A DNA stretch of 64,000 bases from Saturnia japonica (Eukaryota; Arthropoda; Insecta; Lepidoptera; Saturniidae): contig CM065328.1 of the NCBI GenBank assembly GCA_033032175.1, forward strand, positions 4,960,690 to 5,024,689. Reading direction: 5' to 3'. The notes beneath the pieces were generated by a model. The model saw only the letters and a program-made list of their open reading frames with translations. It was not told the origin of the DNA and did not search any database. This document shows positions 56,186-64,000 of the stretch, piece by piece (positions within the stretch are counted from its first letter, which is position 1; every line of letters begins with the position of its first letter). The position numbers were made by a program, and so were the translations under genes.

Positions 56186-56290
56186 TTTGGGATCAGCCAG
56201 TGAATTTCCAGATGCTGAAAGGCCGGCACGATAGTGACGACTGGCGGTAGATTGCAAATCTCTCGGTGATCGCTACTTTTTTTAGATTGT
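56186..56290 (+). repeat. LINE-tail fragment
   Basis: 'gttttgggatcagccagtg' and 'ctctcggtgatcgctacttt' are the same composite seen at 25.69 kb and 63.17 kb. Confidence 0.5.
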
Positions 56291-56339
56291 ATAAAATGTT
56301 GTACATATTTAGAAAATATTTTACTTTCCAGTATGTAAA

Positions 56340-56440
56340 GACCTTGAAATTTTAATTTTGATCTTTTTGTTCTTGTTTTGGCACCGCAAAAAGCACTTGC
56401 TAGTGTCAATGCATTAAAGTTTTCGTAATATTAGATATTT
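56340..56440 (-). repeat. Family C repeat, inverted copy
   Basis: On the minus strand it reads 'attgacactagcaagtgct', 'ttttgcggtgccaaaacaag', matching 11440-11490. Confidence 0.65.
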
Positions 56441-56755
56441 TGTATTCAAAGTGGCGTCTAACAAGATGATGGCAACCTTGTTAGAACGATCTAGGGAGAT
56501 TTTGTGACACTTCAAAATGCGTGCTTTCATTTTATATTTACAGTCCACTTCACTCACGCGCAATAATCAAACTATATCACGCAAATCACTAGCAAAATAA
56601 CATAATATGGGGTCGAAAACCTTAGTAAATTAATTCAAAATAAAGACCACGATATGCCACTTTAAGATTCTGCCAAAAACTCCATTTTGACTTGTTTAGA
56701 AAAAATATTTATACAGTTTATTGCGAACACTCTACTTAATGACCATACATATTAA
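56441..56755. other. No recognised feature
   Basis: Nothing was identified. Confidence 0.4.
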
Positions 56756-56759
56756 CCTA

Positions 56760-57410
56760 GTAATGACCTGGCTGAGTAACGGTTCAAAACAATACTAGAA
56801 GTCAAATGATCTCCATCACTCAGGTCCCTGCGCTTTATAGGAGCACCGCCACTGCATTATCACTGTACCACGCGCGATCGTATGATATCGTAAGTTGATA
56901 GTCCTTAATGTGTGATGTTACAAGGGTTTCATTGCAGCGAGCTCAGATATCCTGTATTTAAACTTTAATTCTAATCTGGGTTTGAACTTTAGAAATAATA
57001 ACACCAAATCCTTCGAATAAATATCCAAGCTACCATTGTACATTCAAAAATACGTTCTACGTCATTCATCATTTTCACATTTATGAATGTGACAGCCTCA
57101 CGGACACAAACTGAGACTGGACTTATTTCATGGCAGAGAGACATGTGCGTTTTTATTCTACACGCTAATGCGGTATGAATGAACCTATTCTCTATTTGGA
57201 CCTTTTGTCCGGCGAATCAATGATACTCGGATGATAGAGGCGACTTTCTTTCTCTTTACAATGGAATTTATTCTGTTAAATAATTACGGGGTGGGTATCA
57301 CGAGGTTTTAATATTTTATTTTAGAAGTTATACTAATTTGAAAATAAATAGTTAAATTGAGAGTTGCATGCGTATTAAGAATAACAACATAGGAAGTGCA
57401 ACATAATGAA
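56760..57410 (-). repeat. Promoter-bearing repeat family E, inverted copy
   Basis: On the minus strand it runs from 'atggctaacttcattatg' to 'ctcagccaggtcattac' and contains 'cggtgctcctataaagcg' (TATA box at about 56834). The plus-strand copy at 60.57-61.20 kb shares these blocks in order. The GC-rich core with one TATA box is LTR-like, but the ends were not defined. Confidence 0.5.
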
Positions 57411-57489
57411 GTTAGCCATAAAAATTTTTTTTTCTGTATTTGTACAAATAATATCGTCATTTTGGCCCTTACGTCAATGACTGAAAGTT

Positions 57490-57890
57490 TGGTCAGTATC
57501 TCTCGGGGCACCTCTTTTCATGGTTAAACAAGCCAATTCGAGAGCGACATTGTCGACCGCAATAAGAACACACGAGTGCGCTAATTTGTGCATCACATCT
57601 GAAGTTACCGTATTACATAGTTCTTTATGATCTAGAGTACGAAACCAGGCCTCATCGTGCGCTTTTCGGTCATCATACACACAGCAAGTTTCTTCCATCC
57701 TGCGTGATTTATGTTAAATGACACAATGCCACACTTAACACAGTCTTTAAAACGTAGCAGCGGCCGACCAATGCTTCTTTTCGCATTTGCTAAGGCACCT
57801 AGCATGACACAACGCGGCAAACGGAACGATCGTCACTGTTTCAGCATCGCAATGAAACTGGGCAGCTCTGCAATCTCTAAGATCCTCTCT
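57490..57890 (-). pseudogene. LINE ORF2 C-terminal remnant, minus strand
   Basis: Frames on the minus strand read LGALANAKRSIGRPLLRFKDCVK and NHAGWKKLA, then DDRKAHDEAWF. This is the 'G.R..GRP.LRFKD..K' tail of LINE polyproteins that I know from insects. There is a frameshift between the two halves. Confidence 0.65.
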
Positions 57891-57899
57891 ATGTGACTC

Positions 57900-58540
57900 T
57901 GTATTCCCTAGTGATATCTTAAAATATTGAGTAAGTTTATATAAATAAACATTATTTTTATTTGATTAAAATACACCGTTATATTATTTTTACAAAATTA
58001 GAAACGATTGTAAAATGAGTTTACATTATTATGATTGATGGCTAACTTCATCATGTTGTAGTATAAAATTTTGATATGATTTTTGTTTTGCAACACCAAT
58101 GAAGTTTAACTTCTTATTTGCGTAATAATATCTTCTTATTAGCACACAAAATCATTTTTATACATTGTTTTTTAGTAGCTACTGACCCGTGCTAATATTT
58201 CGCAAATTATATTTTTATTAGCATTAGCAGATAGCATTCCCAATGAATTTTTTTTAAATAATTTTTACGACGGAACCATTTATTTTAGACATGTCTATGT
58301 TTCGTCAATAGGTTTTAAAATTACGATGAACGCATATTAGGCTCGAATTGCATAAAAGCGTCTAAAATTTTGGTTGAATCATTAATTTTGATGAAGAATT
58401 AACAAAGATATGGCGTTCCCAGGGAAACAACTTTAAGAAATTATATAAATATGATGAGCACATTATATAGTTATATATAATTTAGCAATGTCTATATTTT
58501 TGTTTTCTATTTAAAACTTTCACTTTTTTTATCGTTATAG
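57900..58540. other. AT-rich DNA, no recognised feature
   Basis: A scrap 'attatgattgatggctaact' at about 58026 echoes the edge of family E. Nothing else was identified. Confidence 0.4.
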
Positions 58541-58545
58541 AATTT

Positions 58546-58803
58546 AGCTTTGTGGCCACAATCTCATCTGATCGTCGGTGACAATATAATCCAATAGCAC
58601 GCTAAGCCTAGTGGAAGACTGGCTCTCAAGTGCAGCTGCCAGAATACACCTACTGGTGTTTGGCGACAGACTTTCAAAATGAGAGTGGTAGTTAGTCAGG
58701 CTCGCATTACTCATCATACTATGGTTTCATCACGATGTTTTCCTTCACCGAAAGTAGTCGTCAATTGACGAAGAGTCCGTACACTCTACCAACTGAGCCA
58801 TTA
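58546..58803 (-). repeat. 'caagtgcagctgcc' family with tRNA-like end
   Basis: It is collinear with the 21.72- and 42.88-kb copies ('gcctagtggaagactggctc', 'gtgtttggcgacagactttc'). On the minus strand the high end reads 'ggctcagttggtagagtg', a tRNA-like A-box region, followed by 'ggtgaaggaaaacatcgtga'. This suggests the family is a tRNA-derived SINE read from the minus strand. Confidence 0.5.
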
Positions 58804-58809
58804 TTACTT

Positions 58810-60055
58810 GATAACAAATATGAAATACATTTGTTCATGATTTTTTATAAATTATGCTTATGTGTTTCACTGTTATTTTATTTTCTGTTTTAACACATGT
58901 CATTGTTATCCTAATTTAATAATACTATGACCATAAATTGTAATTAACCATAAATATTGCGTTACTGTTGTCATTTTTTAATTTAAAAAAATATTATATT
59001 AAATAATATACATTTTACATTATAAATACGTGTCAATGGACCTTTAAACAAAATATCACAAAAAGATAACTATGAATCCTATCACTGTATTAGATTATAC
59101 ATCATTTTGTAGATAAAGGTAGCCTTACAGTCTGTTCCCTCTTTTATTACGTCTTGTTAATCAGTACTTAGTTAAGATGCTAACGTTGCATATAATATAT
59201 ACTAATGTGTTATGTCTACGAATTGGCGATAAGCATCTGATGTTTAGACTAGACGGATTGCGAATGGATTTTGTTCTTCATTGTGAACAACCACCTGGTG
59301 TTTATAAAATAAGAGATTATATATTTTACCATTGTCAATTATTAAAAACCCTCGAAAGCGCTCAAGAAACTTAACTAGGTATCTAAAATATGTGCAAAAT
59401 ATGTGTAGACTATTTTTAACCCCAAGTAAAATAGATTTTATCTGAAGCCCTCACACCATATGGACATACGGGGATAAACGAATTCACTAGAAATCTACAT
59501 TTGTGATTCTTACTTATTTCGATAAGTAATATAATATTCACCGTGTCTTGTAAGGGTTGGTTGTCTAAATATTTCTGATCCGCGAAAACGCGACAAAGGA
59601 CTCAATAGGTAGATCAGAGTAAATCGGTGGTATTGAACTACAATATGCGATGGCACATCCCATAGGAACATGATCGAGTTGCCACCCCTAGACGTCATTT
59701 TGTGTTAGTTCACCCGACTGAGATATGGGGTGTGTTGGGGCGTAAAAGTCGCCTTTATTGCTCGAGGGTAGACGAGAAGGTTTTGCGAATATAGAAAAAG
59801 ATAGTTGCGTTTGACGATTAAATGATATATTTTTATATTTCTTTTCGTATCACTTTGAGGGCTTGATTGAATTTATTACCAAAAAATTTTAAGAATTCTA
59901 TACACTGATCCGATTTCTGTTCGGTATTTTATTACCTACTTTTTGTGTATACCGAACAATAAACTTGTGCTTGTAAATTAGATTACAGATTCTAAAAAGG
60001 AATAGATTTTTTTTTATTTTGTATGTTGTTTTTTAAAGAGTGCACAGATAAAGTT
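58810..60055. other. AT-rich DNA, no gene recognised
   Basis: A 65-codon open frame at 59177-59374 has no recognisable domain. A block near 59560-59700 was not identified. Confidence 0.4.
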
Positions 60056-60059
60056 CTTT

Positions 60060-60240
60060 AGAGGTTTTCTCTACTTTGGGCAATGGCCAATGGCATAACC
60101 GTCTGGTGGAATACCTTCACCCTACAGAAGATCGCAGCCAAACAACCTTCTGTTGTGTTCCTGCGGTGAGTAGGTTTGCAGAGCTACTTGGGTCAAGAAG
60201 GGGTTCTAGGTAGGCAACTCGGTAGTTTATTACTTATGAT
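60060..60240 (-). repeat. LINE 3' tail repeat, inverted copy
   Basis: 'ccgtctggtggaataccttc', 'cagccaaacaaccttctgtt' and 'cctgcggtgagtaggtttgc' are the reverse complement of 54690-54897. A further scrap, 'cttaccatcaggcgggacgt', is at about 60517. Confidence 0.65.
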
Positions 60241-60565
60241 ATTCCAAGCGTCGCCGCGTCATTACAAGAGTGAATTATAGGGATAATAAACCAGAATAAG
60301 TAGACTAGATTAATAAATAAAACTGACATACCACTACTCACTCTGATATTTTTTTAAATCCAGTAAGTAAAGATGAGGCCGAAGATGCAACGTGCTTACT
60401 TATTAAATGCCTATTCACTCATCGCCTGAAGACTCCCAAGTTATAGGTGGATGGGAAAACTGACAGAGGCAAAGGGACTATAAAAAAAGAAGCGTCCATA
60501 GGCCACGGTACCCGCTTACCATCAGGCGGGACGTATTCTTGTTTACCACCATAGTTGTATAAAAA
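60241..60565. other. No recognised feature apart from LINE-tail scrap
   Basis: Only the 60.5-kb LINE-tail scrap is recognised. Confidence 0.4.
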
Positions 60566-60569
60566 AAGT

Positions 60570-61215
60570 TGAAATTATTATGATTGATGACTAACTTTAT
60601 AATGTCGTACTTCCGTTACACGATGTGCGTGCAGCTCTCAATATCTCTACTAAACCAGTCAAAATAGGTATAAATTTGATTAATAAAACACTTTGATTTA
60701 TTACACATTTACACTTTATTTGATTACCAGACGTCGTAATTAAATATTATATAGTCTATGTCACTCCCACAATTATAACGAATCTATCGACACCTTTTAT
60801 GCTAAAATATATCAAGCAATTTAGGCTGCAAAGCGTGTCAAATAAATAGACACATACAACGCTCGAAAAACCTAACCCTTTTTTTCACAGTTGGGTAAAT
60901 ATTATAACGATCAAGCTTCCGCGAATTTGTACGCTTTGATTAGAATGTGAATTTTAATAACATATAATACAATATATTAAAAGCTATCAACTGACTTTCT
61001 ACGATGATGCCGCACCACTATTGTATATCACGTTGCATAACAAGTGACATCACAGGATCGCTCGTGGTACGGCGCCGTCGCGTCGCAGCGGCGATCCAGC
61101 GACGGTGCTCCTATAAAGCGAAGGGAGCAAAGTTATGTGGGGTATTTCTACTTCTAGTGATGTATTGAGATGTTACTCTGCCCGGATTGTGATCATTACG
61201 TAAAGTGTAAAGCAA
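60570..61215 (+). repeat. Promoter-bearing repeat family E, plus copy, interrupted
   Basis: It starts 'attgatgactaactttataa', is interrupted by family A at about 60668-60900, and continues to 'ctcgtggtacggcgccgtcg', 'gacggtgctcctataaagcg' (TATA at about 61111) and AATAAA at about 61214. It is the inverted partner of 56760-57410. Confidence 0.5.
60668..60900 (+). repeat. Interspersed repeat family A, copy 3
   Basis: 'gattaccagacgtcgtaatt', 'atcaagcaatttaggctgc' and 'cagttgggtaaat' match copy 1 without a SINE. It lies inside family E. Confidence 0.65.
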
Positions 61216-61327
61216 TAAACTGTTTCTTTAATATTTCTTTATAATTTATCGACCAAGTTAAGACAAATCAAGATCGTAATTTCACAGAGTTTACAAACAA
61301 TAAAACGAAGCGCAAACAAACAAAGTT
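61216..61327. other. No recognised feature
   Basis: Nothing was identified. Confidence 0.4.
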
Positions 61328-61512
61328 TAACGTGTGTATCTGTGTGTCTGTCTGTGACATCCTTGCTCCCAAACTGTTGAACTGATACTAATATAGTTTG
61401 TGTTGTTTTAAAGGTGATTTAATTGAAAGTGTTCTTATCTAGAATTGGAGAAAAAGTATTCAGCCATTTGAAGGTTATCAGCTCTTTTCTAGTTGATATA
61501 TGTTTGTGGTCC
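61328..61512 (+). repeat. Relative of the 5' part of the 2.1-kb repeat
   Basis: 'ttgaactgatactaatatag', 'aggtgatttaattgaaagtg' and 'ggttatcagctcttttctag' correspond to 46168-46290 and 49624-49740. Confidence 0.6.
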
Positions 61513-61562
61513 ACAGGTCTGATAGAGTCGAAATTAGGTATTTTGTTACTTGAAATGTTACT

Positions 61563-61604
61563 ATTGACTAACGTGCATTTACCTCACGATGCACGTTAGT
61601 CAAT
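61563..61604. repeat. Perfect 16-bp hairpin
   Basis: Arms attgactaacgtgcat (61563-61578) and atgcacgttagtcaat (61589-61604) match perfectly around a 10-nt loop. It lies ~50 bp after the preceding repeat. Function unknown. Confidence 0.9.
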
Positions 61605-61900
61605 TAGCTTTACCATCATCAATATTATAAAATAATTAATTGGCTAACTTTTTATTCGACGAAGTAAAATCTGCTAAAAATAAAAATCATTTATAAAATA
61701 ATTGAAATAATATTATTGATTAATATTCTTGGTTCTACATTCCTTTACATAAATACTAAAATAAAATATCCTCAAAGATTAAAAAAACAAATTGTTTATA
61801 ATAAATATACTTGCTTAGCACTTATAAGTAAATAGATACAGCTTACCTTGCAAGGGAAATAAATAGTGTGAAGATGTATTATTATTAAAATACGTGTTCT
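61605..61900. other. AT-rich DNA, no recognised feature
   Basis: Nothing was identified. Confidence 0.45.
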
Positions 61901-61906
61901 CTGGGT

Positions 61907-62584
61907 CAGAGCTTCCTAACCTTCAGTACATGGACCCCAGTGTTTTTTAGTAAGTCTATAGTCCCACAGACTCATTTATGTTCTTGAAAATCTGAATACA
62001 TTACAGTAAAATAGTTAATGTATATGAATTGTACTATGTACCAAAAAAAAATTGAATGAACTTTGAGAATAGAGCTGAAGAAAGAGAGAGGTATAGAAAA
62101 AGTGAGAGAGAGAGCGAGCAGGAAAGTTGGACGTTCCAGAAGAACAGTAAGTGAATTTGCGTTGTTAGTTGCAGACCTTTTGCTAACTTAGGGTACACTG
62201 TACACTAAAAGGGACTGTGATCATCAATATTGGCCCCTCAAAAATAACCAGCTCAAAGTTGATTACCATCATCAACACAGTGAATCGTTTCATATTCTGT
62301 ACTGTCTAATTTAGTTCATCCACCTTTCCATCAGGCTCGGTGGTAATAGATAATAATTTATATAAATCTAAATCAAACGCTATAGAAATTATACTAAGCT
62401 ACTTGGAGTTGGACATCTCGTGTGCTAATCGTGTTGCTAATATATATATATATTCAAACTTATTATTCTGTCCGCCTGAATTGCTTTAATAGCTTTACTG
62501 AGCTCAGCCGAAATTGTTTGTATTGTTAATTGCTAATATTTTACTTGCTAGTGGTCCACAGTTGAAAAAGTTTAGGAAGCGCTG
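61907..62584. mobile_element. hAT-like non-autonomous element
   Basis: The left end CAGAGCTTCCTAACCTT and right end, read inverted, CAGCGCTTCCTAAACTTTTTC match the CAG.GCTTCCCAACCT termini of hAT elements; GTGGACC / ATGGACC follow inside both. The element is about 678 bp. The right flank gtctagcg fits the hAT 8-bp target pattern, but the left flank ctctgggt agrees only at 4 of 8 positions. No transposase frame is visible. Confidence 0.65.
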
Positions 62585-62950
62585 GTCTAGCGGCAAGTTA
62601 ATCAGTGAGCTCGCGTACGCGAATCCCCCACAATTGTCCCAGATAGAGACGGATGGCTTTGTCCCCTAAATCTAGATTAACTGCTGGGACAGTGAATGTT
62701 TTGTTTCATTATTCTAAGACTGTTGTTCGCGAAGGTATCTCACTGTTTTATCTTGATAATTTTTCCACGTCAATGGCGTAAGATTTATATTAAGTAAGAG
62801 ATAGCGTTTGTGAAGGAATTAAATTAATTTTATTGCAAAAATTACTTTTCTTTATTATTTTAAAAGGTATAATATTAAATAGGGGAATACCTCTCAAATC
62901 TACCTACGGAGAAAAGTTTATATAAAATTATCATAATAATTAGTTAAGAA
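62585..62950. other. No recognised feature
   Basis: Nothing was identified. Confidence 0.4.
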
Positions 62951-62954
62951 GCTA

Positions 62955-63290
62955 TCATGGTATAGGGGTGCTAGGGATATGCATCCGACTGGGTCGTGAC
63001 CGTCACGCACATTGTAATAAACCCGTTAGAGTGGCTCTCTTTTTGTTTGTCCCAGCAAGTTTACATTCAGTAATCAAGCGGAGTGGTACGGATCTGTATC
63101 CGACTGGGTAGCGACCACCATGCACATGGTGATAAATCCGTCATAATGACTTTTTTTTTGTTTGTCGTATTTCGGGATCAGCCAGTGTATATCCAGTAAT
63201 TAAACGGGGTAGTAGAGATCTGTTCTCGACTGTGTTATGACCATCATGCACTTGGTGACAAATCGGTTACAGTTACACTTTTTTTAACCG
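62955..63290 (+). repeat. Tandem repeat, three units of ~115-125 bp
   Basis: Each unit has 'gatctgtatccgactgggt'-type sequence, a 'gaccaccatgcacatggtga' block and a T-run before the next. Anchors fall at 62983, 63098 and about 63224. The third unit adds 'tttcgggatcagccagtgta', shared with 25.69 and 56.19 kb. It may be the repeated tail of a LINE. Confidence 0.75.
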
Positions 63291-63364
63291 AATGTATATT
63301 TTTTTATGGATGTTCAGCCATAACTTCTTTGTTTATCAATCGATTTGTATGGTTCTTTTTTTGT
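63291..63364. other. No recognised feature
   Basis: 'ggatgttcagccataacttc' is a scrap of family B's far end. Confidence 0.4.
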
Positions 63365-63480
63365 TGGATACCTCAAGGGTGGTCCCTTTTTTAATTCATT
63401 GGCGTTGGACCATCATCTTCGAAGATACAGAAGGGATCTCTTCAAAATCATTGTAGTTAGTTTTCTTTTTTGTCAAAAAA
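63365..63480 (-). repeat. Interspersed repeat family B, inverted copy
   Basis: 'tacctcaagggtggtccc', 'atcatcttcgaagatacag' and 'cttcaaaatcattgtagtta' are the reverse complement of the 42.17-kb copy. Confidence 0.7.
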
Positions 63481-63509
63481 TTTCTTGTAGTTTGTCGCAT
63501 TTCCAATTA

Positions 63510-63570
63510 CATTTCTCGCTAGTCGTCGTAGTTTTTTGTATGTACTTTGCTTACCATCACGCACAGTGAC
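63510..63570 (+). repeat. CR1-like LINE 3' scrap
   Basis: 'cgctagtcgtcgtagttttt' and 'tgcttaccatcacgcacagt' resemble the CR1-like 3' tail. Confidence 0.45.
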
Positions 63571-64000
63571 GTCACTTTTCCGTGATACGATAAAAAAATA
63601 CTTTACAATAATTGTAACATCGGTCAAACCTCAATTAATCAAAACATAATTACATTCGGTTCAATTTATCAATGTAACAAATTAAAACGTAACAGGGCAA
63701 CCCTAGCAACGCGACGCAACGGGAAATTACAATTTTACGTTAATTAAGAAATTACCATAAACGCCTTGTAATTTTTGATTGTAACGTATAATTATTACGG
63801 AGTGTCAGTTTACGTGTATATAAGTAGCGCTTTTCCTGCGGCTTCGCTCGAGTCATAGTTAAGTTCTGTTATATTGTCTGATCTGACTACAATTTAAAAC
63901 AACTCATTCTCGAAGTCTCTGGAATCATCTAGAATATACACGAAGCATAGAGTATGTTGTCATAGGTTCGAGGAAGCATTACTGTTATTCACACATATAA
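63571..64000. other. AT-rich DNA, no recognised feature
   Basis: A GC-richer scrap 'tttcctgcggcttcgctcg' at about 63832-63850 could be a Helitron-like end, but CTAG is absent. Nothing else was identified. Confidence 0.4.

Noticed and set aside
62578..62650. tRNA-like sequence ('tggtctagcgg' and 'gcgaatcccc')
   Set aside because: The A-box-like part overlaps the hAT-like right end and its flank; there is no acceptor or anticodon stem.
1..64000. CRISPR array, bacterial operon or phage
   Set aside because: No regular spacer-repeat array or dense coding; all features point to an insect nuclear genome.

Overview
This window looks like a stretch of lepidopteran (moth or butterfly) nuclear genome with no complete host gene. 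The background is AT-rich and broken by islands of GC-rich retroelement sequence. The mix of elements is what is seen in Lepidoptera: tRNA-derived SINEs, CR1-, RTE- and Jockey-type LINEs, Helitron-like elements ending in CTAG, and small inverted-repeat elements. No species is claimed.

Layout. 0-7.4 kb: mostly unrecognised AT-rich DNA, one LINE remnant and a repeat split by a SINE. 7.4-7.76 kb: a promoter-like CpG-rich block with TATA box, arthropod initiator, start codon and splice donor, the best host-exon candidate. 7.9-18.4 kb: LINE scraps, Helitron-like copies in both orientations, a SINE, an inverted-repeat element and a 238-bp tandem duplication. 19-26 kb: repeats and a CR1-like LINE split by a 5'-truncated Jockey copy with perfect 12-bp target-site duplications. 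26.2-33.3 kb is the core: a long-hairpin MITE, then a solo-LTR-like unit (5-bp duplication gttca) whose promoter is split by a complete 5.9-kb Jockey-clade retrotransposon with two intact ORFs and 12-bp duplications. 34-45 kb: SINEs (one pair head to head), LINE tails, an RTE tail, a repeat array ending like a Helitron, and a decayed Jockey copy. 46-51.7 kb: two direct copies of a 2.1-kb unit with a 'tcgtctca' minisatellite, around a GC-rich spacer with a nested Jockey fragment and a 368-bp terminal-repeat insertion. 51.8-64 kb: one unexplained 121-codon ORF, another MITE, LINE remnants, a pair of inverted promoter-bearing repeats, a perfect 16-bp hairpin, a hAT-like element and a three-unit tandem repeat.

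The only clearly functional coding unit is the Jockey element. ORF1 (gag-like, three zinc knuckles) should package the RNA, and ORF2 (APE-type endonuclease plus reverse transcriptase) should copy it into new sites; they overlap by 14 nt. At least five more 3' fragments of the same or related Jockey families lie in the window. Two of the Jockey insertions sit 19-30 bp downstream of a TATA-like box and in the same orientation as it, which is the most interesting pattern here. All repeat-family assignments come from reading the sequence and memory of families, with no database search.
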